This document shows positions 44,743 through 55,956 of a DNA stretch of 64,000 nt, one piece after another. The stretch's first letter is position 1; each line of letters starts with the position of its first letter. Made by a program: the position numbers and the translations under genes. This stretch comes from Pollenia angustigena (Eukaryota > Arthropoda > Insecta > Diptera > Polleniidae), in assembly GCA_930367215.1 (NCBI GenBank), contig OV884059.1, positions 157,478,511 to 157,542,510 of the forward strand. Reading direction: 5' to 3'. Below the pieces are notes generated by a model, which had not been told where the DNA came from, did not search any database, and saw only the letters and a list, made by a program, of their open reading frames with translations.

Positions 44743-46041
44743 TTATCCGAGCTCATGTGTTTTTTTTATTCACTTATAAAAAGTTGCACTTTATATTTGT
44801 TCAGCTGCGAACACAAAAATTGTTATTTTGACAGCATACGTACGCTATTAATAATGACAACAGGGCTTTATATATTTGCCATCAGGTGGTTGTCAATTTA
44901 ACAGTGGTATTTTTTACATTTTTGATTTCAACTTTCAACGTTTTGTCAATAAAATCGATATCATTACCATTTGATGAACATTTTTTCGCCCTGTGTATAA
45001 AATGATTAACAAATTGTTACACAAAAATAAAAACACTTGTGATAAAGCAAAAAAAAAAAATACAACCACGAAAAACACAAAAATGTACTCAAAACAATCG
45101 TAAATGGGATTACTTTTGAAAATCAATACCGGAGTTTCTTGAAATAAGAAAAAAATTCTTAAATCAAGTAAAAAAAAAATTTTACTTTCCGTTGGGTTTA
45201 ACCCTCCGGGTTACGCATGTTATGATTTTCTATACACATTGAAAAAATGTCTGGCCAGACTCATGTGTACTACGAAGGGTTAAAAAGTAAATTTGAACTC
45301 TTGCTTCTCATTTCGTTTACATTTTTGGTTAAATATGTACATTCGATTTCTAATGCAAAGACTATATCGGGCATGATGTTGGTGCTTTATCATTCTGAAA
45401 GGTGTTTTACCGGTAAGTAAATCAATCATAACAACTTTTTCTTTCTAATTCATGAATTCAGGATAAAATCAACTTTAAAACACTTGAATCAAGCGCATTT
45501 TAAGATTGATTCAATCTAAGTTTTACTTAAATCAATCTCATTTTCGGATTATTTCAAGTACGAAATCGGGATTGAATATGGATAATTTAAGTATTTTGCG
45601 ATTGAAAATCCGTACTAAAATCAATATTTCTGTACTTGATTCAAGAAAATCCGTACTCACTGTACTATTAATACCACTTCGAAATGATTTGAGTACGGAT
45701 GGATTGATTTTTCTTTTGAGTGTAAAAACTGAACACTCAATAAATCGTAACTTCTAGTCGCACCAGAATAATGGATCCAACCTGATATTTTCAAGAATCT
45801 TATCAGGTTACCTAAGCTTAGAGCTAATACCTCCGATAGGTCGATTTGTATATATTTATCTAGAAATATTGTGGAGTCCTGGTTCGTATGTCTGCTCGTA
45901 TGTTCTCTTATGGACCAACGCCCAGTTAACACTGATATCGGTCTTGAACTATTCCCTCTGTTGTAGTTCAGTTATTATTTCGAACGCATATAGCAAAATT
46001 TCAGCCACAACTTCCTAGAAATCCTGCATATGCTCTGTCTG
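44743..46041. other. AT-rich stretch with AAGTACGGAT-type repeat
   Basis: 45490-45740 carries TTCAAGTACGAAATC, AAAATCCGTACT and GATTCAAGAAAATCCGTACTC words in both orientations, related to 38700-38940. No gene was recognised. Confidence 0.4.
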
Positions 46042-46046
46042 CGCCG

Positions 46047-49000
46047 CACAGTGGGAAATTTTACGAGAAGGCGGTCAAAATTCTATAACTTTTGACTGGA
46101 TCGGTATTTTTTATGCGGTTTTTTTTGCTCGATAGGTGCGATGTTAGGCTTTAATTTGCGCTATAAAACGTAAAATTCGACTGATAGGAGCAAAAGTTAT
46201 GGGGAGTTCAAAATGCATTTTCATTTTTTTGTTGAGTTTCGGTGTAAAAGTTGAATATTTCAAATATTATTTTTTTATAATTTATCATTATTTCTCTTGT
46301 ATTTTACAACTGATACTTATTTTTTTATTGTCGAACTTAGATCCTGTCAGAAAATGCGAATATTTGGCCCCTGTCAATTTTTTAGTCCGAATATTCACAG
46401 GGGCCAAAGGTTGGCTTTTTTGGGACGAGACGAGTTGTTATAAGGATAAAACTGAAAAGGAATATTCTGAAAAATGCCCAAATAGCATTCTTGGCTATCG
46501 ATAACATTTTAGGTAATTCAACTTTTATTTTTGGTTTGAGATGTATGTGTATTTTATTTTTATATATTAATACAAATATATGTATACATACTTAAATCAA
46601 AAACCAATTATAATCTATGAACAATTTTAAATTAAACAATATTAGTAAAAATTTTTTCTAAATAGCTTTTCCAGAAGTTGTTTAGCATCTTCCTCTAATT
46701 CGATTGAGGTTGATTTCCATTTTTGTCGAATACTGGACATATATGGATCTGATGTGCACAACAAAATAGTAATAAGATCTTCATTAGTACAACATCTGGA
46801 CATTTTTCTTGTGTTATGCTCGCGGAAGAATCTGTAGTCTTTGTTTCTTTTTTCTTGCGCTTCTTCAGATAGATCTCCAATCGGTAGCATATTGTGTTGA
46901 ACTATTTGTTCCCCATGGTATAAAATTTTATGAACTGTGGTTGGCATATGTCTCCAAGAGTATTTTTTGTTATAAAGAATTGCTGTTTCCTTTGCATACT
47001 GGCCAAATTTTTTTGCATTTATCTTTCTGCTACATGATATAACTTGTAAAATGATCTGGAATCGTCTTATTAATTCAAAATGTACTCCTGTGATAGATGC
47101 TGCAGTTTCTGGATCGGAAAAGAATTTCCTTGCAGTGTTTCCATCATTTTAATTTCCTTCTCCTTATGTTGCTTGATCAATTATAAGGCCTAGGTGAAGG
47201 TATTTTTCTTGAATTTGTTTTTTTGTTTGCTTCCTTTTTTCCACATTTTCTTTGTTTTTTCTCACTGTTTCGCCTAACGGGCCAAATTCCAAATCATAGC
47301 CCAATTTAAGAATATGCTCCATAAAATGAATTCTGGTATGAATAGGGGACATTCCAAATTCGTATGCTTCATTGAAACTATTGTCATGTGATGGGGGTTG
47401 GCTTAATTGACTTGATGTCTTTTTGCATATGGTACAGCTTGACGAAGACTTTGTTTCGGTTAATGCTTGTGCAACTTTTCCATCGATCATTGTAAGGAAC
47501 ATTTGAAAATTAATTTCAATGCATTGGTCATCAAATTTAAATATTGCCGGTTGAAGTTCTTTAATTTGATCTTTTATTTTTCGAACTTCTTCAGTTATGA
47601 CATCTTTAGTTTCCTTTTTGTAAACAAACTTTATTGGTCTGCAATACTTTGTTGAAGAGGGAATTTCATTTTTCCATACATCCATATCTGTAACTCTACT
47701 GGTTGACGGCTCTAAGCCAATATAAGTTTTTCTTAAACGTAATGGAACTAAAGATACGATGAATAAGTTAGCATCAGATGAGTTTTCTGCATTACATTGC
47801 TTGTATTGTTCCTGACCAGAGCCTCCATCACATCCCCATTTAGAAAATAAAGTGATGCTGCAATTTTTAAGTTTTTTTAAACAGTCAGCATCAAGTGTAT
47901 TTAATAATCGTTCTGCAGTGTGTTCGAGAGAGCCTGCAATTTTACTTCTGCTGAACTTGAAGTTACACTAATAGCCGTTTGTGAAGGTAAGCACTCTTTT
48001 TTGACAGAAACTAAATCTCGATATGCTGGAAAGATTCCACAATTTTTTTCATTGGTTCGCTTTCTCAGTTCTGTATACTGATTTTTTGTCAGTTTTAAAT
48101 CCAAAAATAGTGCAAACGCTTCTTCTGAAGTAAATTTCATTTCTTCAGTTGGTGTAGGCATACTTTTTAAAATCCTCTTTGTGCGTTTAGGGCTCGCTTC
48201 CACTATTTTTTCAATTATTGCAATTTTTGTTTTCTTATTTTGCGTTGGTTGAATTTGATGCAGAAATGAATCCCTTATCATACTATCAGAAATTTCTTCA
48301 TTGATATTTGCAAGCTTGCGTCTTCGTGATCTTTCACTGCAATTGTTAATTTGTTTTGCGGGCCGACCCACTTTTCCAGTTTTCTTAGCGGTTATTGACA
48401 GCTTCTTAAAAATCAGATCATTTGTTAGCCATTTTTCGTTGCGTAAGTAAAACTTTTTCTTGTTTCTAGAACATTTAAGGTACCGTTTTCTTAATGTAAA
48501 TGAAAAACTTTTAATTTTTATCTTATGTATTTTAATTTCTTGTTCGTTGCATAATTTAAAGAATGGATTATTCATTATGTGTAACACAAAATCTTTTTCA
48601 TCTTTCTGTTGAAAATATATATCTGCGAGAACTTTATAACTGAACTTAGCCATTGTTTAAACAATAATGAAGGTAAAATTATGAATGCATGCATTTTTAT
48701 ACTCTTGATAGAAGTTTTTTTAAATGATCTTTTATTACCACTTCTTTGAAACATTAAAACCCTTTTTTAAATACAAATTTAATCTTTTATTAGCATTTCT
48801 TTGAAACATAAAAACCCCTGTTTTCACACTTTTTAAAAGGATAACATACCGGCAATAAATTAACATGTAACATGTAGGTAATTTTCATGTAAAATATAAC
48901 TGCGTGCTGGTTTTTTTACCATTTACCTGCTCTTCCATTTTTTTTAATTAAGTTGCAATTTTCAGGTAATTAAACTATGTAGTTTATGTTGCGGCTATTT

Positions 49001-49802
49001 ACTAATGTTTAACCTTTTAACTTACTCAGAAATCTAACGTGTTATTCTATTTATGTCGCCTATTCGTTTTGCAGCATCCGTTCACCCACAATAAGTTCAT
49101 AACAATGGCAATACATTTACCTTCTCCAAATTAAATGATAACCTGACGTGCTAGATAATTTATGTGGCCTGAACTGCTTTATTTGTCGAAAATTCTTTAA
49201 GACTCATCTTCTTTAATTTCAGTAATGTATACTTGCAGGACTTATTTTTTGAACCGAATATCTTACCTTGGGTCACAGAAATTGCTGTAGTTCTCAAGGT
49301 CGTATCCAGACGTGTGTACAATGGGGTATAGAAATGTAGGTTAGATTCTGGACTACAAGAGAGTATAGATTTTTTTTTTGACGCGTTTTGACGGGCAGGA
49401 CTTATGCTCTATAAAGTTGGAAATTTCCGGGAAATTTAGACATTAAAAAAAAAACAAAAATTAAATAGTTTTAGATTTCGCAGAGTTTAATTCTTTAAAC
49501 CACGTGTAGCTAATAAAATAAACTAATTTACAAAACATATTCTGTCAAAAAATCTTAAAAAACAAAAAAGTAATGAGCATTTCAACTTCAAAAATTGACT
49601 CAGAAATTCAAAACTATAACCAAATATTGAGAAAGTCCATTTCGGACCACCCTGTTCTCAATGAAATAGTTGAAATAGGGTTGAAATTTTTTGGCTCCCG
49701 AGGTTCACTAGTATTTACATTCACATGAATAAAAAAAATTTAAAATCGGAGAACATAAAAAAAAATAATTTTTGCCGCCTTCTCAAAATATGAACCAGTG
49801 TG
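46047..49802 (-). mobile_element. Complete Transib element (RAG1-related) with 5-bp TSD
   Basis: The left end begins CACAGTGGGAAATTTTACG and the right end, reversed, begins CACACTGGTTCATATTTTG. Each is followed by GAGAAGGCGG and an AAAATT block. CGCCG flanks both sides (46042-46046 and 49803-49807). CAC...GTG ends plus a GC-rich 5-bp duplication are diagnostic of Transib. The transposase gene is on the minus strand and fills 46642-48653. About 1.15 kb upstream of it and 0.6 kb downstream are non-coding. Confidence 0.93.
46642..48653 (-). pseudogene. Transib transposase (RAG1 core-like), one frameshift and two stops
   Basis: The first frame (from ATG at 48653) gives about 240 residues of Lys-rich N-terminal sequence with KVGRPAKQI, an AT-hook-like motif. 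Near 47940 a frameshift moves into the frame used by everything downstream. That frame carries KWGCDGGSGQEQYKQ (first Asp, near 47828), FLTMIDGKVAQALT (second Asp, near 47483), SCTICKK (a CxxC), NDGNTARKFF, VHKILYHG (HxxxxH), the conserved LPIGDLSEEAQE, FREHNTRKMSR and CCTNEDLITILL (Glu, near 46781). Spacings of about 115 and 234 residues resemble those of the RAG1 DDE triad, and CxxC/HxxxxH match RAG1 zinc ligands. Two in-frame TAA codons (47164-47166 and 47149-47151) lie just before NDGNTAR. In vivo it would cut DNA at the CAC ends; this copy cannot make the full protein. Confidence 0.92.
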
Positions 49803-49807
49803 CGCCG

Positions 49808-52430
49808 CCTTCTTTTAGCACTTTGAAGATAATATAAGGCTTTGCTCTTTTGATGGCCCCGAAAGGTATCAGGACTGATATTTTAATTGAGATGTCTAAG
49901 GTAGATCCCGCTCAAGGTAGACTATTTGCTTGTTCGCTTTGAACGCGAATCCATGTCAGAGTAAATTCAGCATTATAGCAAATGCGGATTACGTATTTTT
50001 TACATTCACGTGGAGGTGGAAAACGATCTGGGTGCCATCAGAGGCGCTTGACTGCCAGCAAACATTCCGATCTTTCAATGTGTATCTTCGCCATGTAGTA
50101 AACTGCTCGCTTATCTTGGGGAAAAGACCTGTAGATTTAAAAAAACTATTATAAGTTTCAAGGTTTCGTTATAATGTGCTAAATTCCCATTTCATACTAT
50201 TGACAAACTGAAGTTTATTGTTTAAATGTTTATTGAATCTAAAAAATTCAAAAAAATAAAAAAAATATTAATTTTTAAGCAGAACATTTTAGTACCTTGA
50301 AGAAGGAAATGAAAAATACCATCGCTTTTCCTATTGAAATATCCTTTTAACTCTAGAGAGTAATATTATGCACTTAATTTTACCAAACATTTAGCAAGTG
50401 TGATACTCCACAAGTGTAAAAAGGTAGGTCGGTAACGAATTTCTTTAAGTTTAAAAAAGAAAATTTCATTCCGAACAGTTAATTCTTTTAAAACTCTTCT
50501 TACAAAATAACAGTGCATTCATACAAGACAATAAGCTTAACAAAACTGTTTGCAAATGTGCATGTGCATGTGTGTTTGTGTGTTATGTATGAATATGTAT
50601 GTGTATGTAAATAATACGAGGATTTCTATGTATGCCTATTTATGTTGACATGTGGCAGGCATGAAAGGTGGCTTAAATACAGACAGGATAAACAACAAGT
50701 ATAAGGACATTCAAAAATACAACAGCAACAAATTAAATAAAATAACATGTTTAAAAAAGAGGCAACAAAAAGTTGAACAAAAAAAAAAAAAAAAAGAAAA
50801 GAATGAAAACAATAATGAACGATAAAAAGAAAGAAAAAAATGCACACAAAATAAAAGCGTTTGTTAACATTTGTAACTGACTGACTGACTCTGACTACGA
50901 GTGAAATAAAACAGATTGACAGTGAGTGCAAGAGGACTCGTGCAGGATTTTTTTTGTTGAATATTTTATTTCGTTATTCAGTTTTTCTTTTTTGTTTTGG
51001 CGTTCACTTTTACAACAAATAATAGAACGGATGTCAATGAGATGTCACCAGTGTAGTGTGTGTTTCTGTCTGTGTGTAAAGGAATCGTGTGTGTTTGTGT
51101 GTGTGTTAAAACTGTTTGAAAAGGAATACAAGAGAAAAACAAAAAAAGAGCAAAATATAAAAGCTTAAAAAACTGACTGAATAAATAAATGAATGACGGC
51201 ATACAAATTAAATTGATTAAACTGATTTTTTTTTGCTTTTACTTCATGTATTGCTTTTACTTTGATTTTTATTATTTTTAATACTTTTAGTTAAAACGAA
51301 AATGTTGATTTTATTCCTTATCCACTCACTACCGTAAAAAGAAATGAAAAGAAAGAGTTGATTGTTTAACATTTTTGCGACATATGTCAGCTTTAAAGTT
51401 GTTGTGTGAACTCTCTTTCGGAAAGGGAAGCACCCAGAACTGTTGACGCCATTTTGAATTATAAATATTGATATTTTATTATTGATCAATATTTTTATTT
51501 GTATGTTAATTTATTTTTGTTCGCTGATTACTATTGTATTTGTTGGAATGTGTATTTAAATAGAAGGGCATTTGAATGAGTAAAATGGTTTGGGTCGTTG
51601 GCTCAACTTTGTGGATGCCTAAAGTTTTTCTTTTCTTATTAAAGGATGAAAGGGATTACAGAGATTGGATTTTGTTTGTTACTTTCAGGAAATATTTTGA
51701 TTTGGGATTGTAAAAATTATTAAATGTAAAAGACTAAATTAATATCGAAGGTCATTTTGTGTATAACGGAAAAAAGGTTTAGAACAAAAGGGAAAATTTA
51801 ATTTAAAATTCAATTATATTATATTTTTTTTTTATTCGAAGAGCTTAACATTGAAACAAAAAAAAAAAAAAAAAAATTCTCTTAGTTTTTCCTTTAAGGC
51901 TCTTTAACCAAAATCAGTGTATTTCAAATCCCAATATATATTTTTTAATAAATAAAGTAATAGAATCTTTGCTTTAAAACCCCGTAAAGTTTAAATGTGA
52001 TGCGCAAAATAGAAAGGGACCTAAGGGTTTTGTTCAGGAGAGCCATTTAAAAGATTTAAATACGTGTTTTTTTGGTGTTCATCACTGAGCGTGTTGTTAT
52101 TGGTCTCATTTGAAAGCGACACATCTCATGACGTGAGGAACGTGTTGGTCAACCTTGAAAACGCGCGTAGGTCGTCCCTACCTCTTGTTTTCTGTAGTTG
52201 GTTTTTACTGTTCCCTTTACCTTACTGGCCCCTTTCTCTATGCGCTGTCACATATGTACATATACATGTTTGTATACCTTTTATATTCCTAACAAATAGA
52301 TTCCTTAAATGGAAAAAATTCTCACGACTTAAAAAGCCTAAAGCTCAAACATAAAGGTACTTCTGGTCTAAGGCCCCTTTTGTTATGATTTCGTAATATT
52401 AAATATGTCAAGGTTTTTTTCAAAGCGATG
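49808..52430. other. AT-rich stretch without recognised gene
   Basis: A repeat C fragment (GTGCTAAATTCCCATTTCAT) is at 50155-50220. TGTG/ATGT-rich runs are at 50555-50610 and 51050-51110. Open frames at 49930-50154 and 52064-52354 have no recognisable domain; 52064-52354 has slightly more balanced composition. Confidence 0.4.
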
Positions 52431-52501
52431 TAACTTAGAAACGGGTTAGCTGTCAAACGAACTGCCAGACTGCATTCACTTTTTGCCATTTTTGATTAGT
52501 G

Positions 52502-52774
52502 CACAGAAAAAAAAATGTTGTACCAGTAAAAGCATTAATCAAAAATAAAATCAGTTTTAATTAAAAATTTAATCAAGTGAATTAAACGTTTAATTGATAT
52601 TAATAGTTTGTTTACTGGTGCAAATATATATTGTCAATTAAACATTTAATACACTCCATTAAAAGTTTAATTCACTTGATTAAACGTTTAATTCACTTGA
52701 TTAAATTTTTATTTAAAACTGATTTTATTTTTGATTAATCCTTTTACTGGTGGAAATTTTTTTTTTTTTCTGTG
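52502..52774. mobile_element. CACAG MITE, copy 3
   Basis: CACAGAAAAAAAAATGTTG to TTTTTTTCTGTG. The interior repeats TTAATTCACTTGATTAAAC in both orientations, as in copy 1 at 20382. Confidence 0.8.
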
Positions 52775-52787
52775 TATACTCTGATAA

Positions 52788-53025
52788 CACAGAAAAATAT
52801 TCTCGCAAATTTTTTTCAATTAAATCATTTATCAAGAATTATATCAGCTTTAATTACAAATTTAATCAAGTAAATAAAACGTTAACTTATAGCAACTACA
52901 TAATTGCAGAAAATTTTGTTAATTAAAGATATTTAATTGGTACTATTAATGTGTTTACTGGCGCAAATTTAATACATCACAAATTTTTTAATTAAAATCC
53001 ATTTTTTACTTTTTTTTGTAAAATC
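52788..53025. mobile_element. CACAG MITE, copy 4, right end decayed
   Basis: CACAGAAAAATATTCTCGC, AATTTAATCAAGTAAATAAAA and ACTATTAATGTGTTTACTGG follow the family order. The right end lacks a recognisable CTGTG. It lies 13 bases from copy 3. Confidence 0.7.
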
Positions 53026-53417
53026 ATTATGAATTAAAAAATACTTTGAAAATCACGCAGTTTATATGCCACTTCATGATTTTTTTTTAAGCGCACGGCT
53101 CATTGTGGTCTTAACAGGTTTATTAATTAATATATTAAATAAGCATATTAAGTAAAATCAATTCACAACGTACTCCATTACATCCAGAAAAATACGCCGA
53201 TTAGTGTATTTTACACGCTGCTCACATCATCGTAATTTATTTCTGCCAAAATTCATCCGGTTAATGGAAATCGTTATCGCATTCGTTTGAAAATATGGAT
53301 GTTGTTGATCCGGACGGAATGTGCTTACGGCAGGAAAACACTACAAAATTTGGCGATAAGTTGATATCGGGGAAAATATCTGTCAATTTGACTCCAAGGC
53401 CGTGATTATTTCCATTA

Positions 53418-53470
53418 CTACCAAGGTGTCAAAGCATTTCCATTAAGTCAATGCTTTGACACCTTGGTAG
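53418..53470. repeat. Perfect 21-bp stem hairpin with 11-base loop
   Basis: CTACCAAGGTGTCAAAGCATT pairs without mismatch with the segment ending CTTTGACACCTTGGTAG. Nothing similar was seen elsewhere in the window. Confidence 0.85.
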
Positions 53471-53589
53471 TACACAACATTGATCGTGTTATTCGCGACT
53501 TACGGCCAGCACTACTAAAAATTGTTGACCAAATTTCGACGACCACAATGCGCTTCGTTAGGAACAACCACGATTTCCAGATACAAACT

Positions 53590-54830
53590 TGTGACCATGT
53601 TCTGTAACTCCCTGCTAGAGAGACTCTTTGAGTGAAATGTGGGAAAAGAAACAAAAATCCCATATTGAATTGAAACAATTGCGTCTGTAACATTTTTGGC
53701 AAGCTTAAGCTGTTTTGTAGGGAAATTAATTGCCAATTTACAGAAAAAGTGTGTCTGTAAAATATATGTGAGAAAGTTCCTGCTTTGACGTGTCCAATAA
53801 ACTCCGAGTAAAACAGTGTTTGTATGTATTTTTATTTTCCTTTTAACATTTTTGAAAAATATTCGAATATTTTCAAAGCGATTTTGTAATCAAGAAATAA
53901 TCGAGTCGCAATTTACATTATTTGGTAATGCCGACGGTTTATTTTTGCTGCCGCCGTTGAAAATTTTTGAATTTTAGTACATTTTGGTCGCCGTCAACGA
54001 TATGTGTGATTATCATTATCAACGCCTGCCATTTTACATCGGCCTTGAGTGCAATATTATTACAATGATAACGTAACGACGTAGTCTCTTCAATACACAG
54101 AAAAAATTAATTTTCATCTTTGAATACGAAAATCGAATAATTGATTAAAAAAATGTTTGAATTTTCTGCGGTGACGATTTTTGTGGTATTGATAAAAAAA
54201 GTTTGTGGGTATAGTTATGGAATTTTTAGTTAACCACCAGGTTTATTGAGTCAATATAAAAAGTTGTTGTCCAAAATAATATTTTTCAAAAAAATGTTTA
54301 CGTGATTTGTTTAAATAAATTGTTGGAAGTTTTGAATAAATTAAATAAAATGTTAATTGAATCTCGATTTATTTTTTCATTAATTATTATGTTCTTAATA
54401 AGATCATCAGGTTACCTTTTTTAAAGGCTTTGAAACAACTAAAGATATTATACAAATAAAACTGTAAAGCGAATGAGAATTACAAACACTCAATTACCAA
54501 ATGGACAAGAGTTGTAAATTTGATTCAAACATTTTTTTTTTTTTTGAATATGAAGAAATATTTAATTATTTCATTATTAAGTATATTTTATTGAGTGCTT
54601 TTTTTTGCAAAACGCAATTTTGATAAATTTTTTCATTGAATCAAAAAAAAGTTTGTTGACCTAAGATTATGTTTTAACAAACTGTGTTTTTAAAATTTTC
54701 TTGAGATATTTTTTTCTGTGGAGTTTTTGACATGAGTTACCGACACACTTTTCTCCCTTATCGAGAAACGATGGAATATTTTGATTCTACACATCTTTGA
54801 GATGCGATGGTATTGAAATCATTTTCTTAA
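53590..54830. mobile_element. Long diverged repeat D, copy 2, interrupted by a CACAG MITE
   Basis: CCATGTTCTGTAACTCC, GTGTCTGTAA, TTACATTATTTGGTAATGCC, GATAACGTAACGACG and CGAGAAACGATGGAATATTTT recur in the order of copy 1 (30540-31277). The MITE at 54096-54720 sits between GTAGTCTCTTC and TTTTGACATGAG. The right end with ACAGAACATGGG is not seen, so the copy is truncated. Confidence 0.65.
54096..54720. mobile_element. CACAG MITE, copy 5, longer variant
   Basis: CACAGAAAAAATTAATTTTC on the left, ATATTTTTTTCTGTG on the right. Length is 625 bp because a repeat C fragment (AAGATCATCAGGTTACC, ACTGTAAAGCGAATGAG) lies inside at 54395-54510. Its interior otherwise differs from copies 1-4, so family membership rests mainly on the ends. 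Confidence 0.55.
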
Positions 54831-55009
54831 TGTTTCAAATAAGAAAATTTTTTGTGTTTTTTTTTTTACAATTTGTAGTTCTATCGGGTTAAAAAAGATC
54901 CTTTTAAAATCCATTTCTTCTTTATTTGCTTATTCGTTCTTTGAATTTTAGTGACCAAATACAGTTGCAATTTGTTAACAAATTTTAGAAAAAAATATTA
55001 ATTTCAAAA

Positions 55010-55250
55010 GATTTTGTTATTCGTGCTTAATTTCCAGTTTTTATTCTTGATAAAAACACTTGAAATTTATTGTTGATGGGATAAGCCATTCCCATGCGCA
55101 TTTCACTGGTTGCTTAGGCCAGATCATCAGGAAACTGCATCCATAAAAATTTTAGAAAAACTAAAGATATTAAACCAAATAAAACTGTTAAACGTATAAG
55201 ACCTATATTTTATTTGGTTTAATATCTTTAGTTTTTCTAAAATATCTTTA
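55010..55250 (+). repeat. Dispersed repeat C copy with hairpin at its end
   Basis: GTGCTTAATTTCCAGTTTTT, TTATTGTTGATGGG and TTTCACTGGTTGCTTAGGCC match repeat C. TTTTAGAAAAACTAAAGATA is then mirrored by TATCTTTAGTTTTTCTAAAA across a short loop (55148-55245). Confidence 0.75.
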
Positions 55251-55389
55251 TCTTTTGGTATGAATTTAACTTTGATATTTTCAAAACCGAAAACCCGAAA
55301 CCGCGGTTTCACATTTTTACGGTTTTTAGCAAACTCTAGTTTGACCAATATATCCGTAATTGGGAAATAAAAACGCTTATTTACTTCTG

Positions 55390-55655
55390 ATGTTATTTTA
55401 ATTCAATACCTCTTTTACTCCTTTACTTGCATAATCATCAGTATCAACAAGCTCATCGGATATTCTTAAATTACTCGAAGGTTTTTTGAATAGAATTCTA
55501 AAGCATCTAGCCAGGCTCCCATCTTGTTACTACTGGCTGCGGTGAAAGGGGTATCAAACTGTGCAATATTATTGATTTGGCTTCTAATTTCCTCTGTAAA
55601 GGTTGTACTCTGTTCGAACTTGCGAAAAATGTTGAGCAACTTTGATAATTTCACG
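55390..55655 (-). pseudogene. Unidentified protein-like remnant
   Basis: The minus strand reads FEQSTTFTEEIRSQINNIAQ, then FTAASSNKMGAWLDALEF. A one-base shift near 55500 allows continuation as KKPSSNLRISDELVDTDDYA and KGVKEVLN to a stop. Residue composition is balanced and unlike the Phe/Leu/Lys frames typical of this AT-rich DNA, which suggests former coding sequence. I do not recognise the family. It lies beside a palindromic stretch at 55680-55775. Confidence 0.35.
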
Positions 55656-55956
55656 CGAAAATTTTGTCATGTATCAATAGGTGCGTTTGAGTACTTTTAC
55701 AGTAAAATGCAGTAAATGAGTAAACTAAAAATGTTTCTCTCAAAAAAAAGCTGTTGTCCGAAAAAGTACGCAAACGCAAAATTTGTAAAAATTCGTAAAA
55801 TAAAGGCAACAGCTGATGGCAAATAATTGAAGTGTTGAAGAATATTGACACTTTTGACTACTCTTAACTCGTTTTCTTATCGGTACTCGATTAAATACTT
55901 TTTATAACACGAACATTTTTGGAAAATACAAACAAACTATTTTATGTAATCGATAT

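Noticed and set aside
44640..44831. Ile/Val-rich frame suggesting a membrane peptide
   Set aside because: Product of the GTCATA/GTCATT hexamer array.
46047..46090. Canonical RSS nonamer (ACAAAAACC-like) at 12 or 23 bp from the heptamer
   Set aside because: No such nonamer is present. AGAAGGCGG at 12 bp and an AAAATT block near 30 bp are unrelated in sequence to it, so I claim only the spacing, not an RSS.
46199..46504. 101-residue plus-strand frame inside the Transib element
   Set aside because: Lies opposite the transposase gene in its downstream non-coding part and has no recognisable domain.
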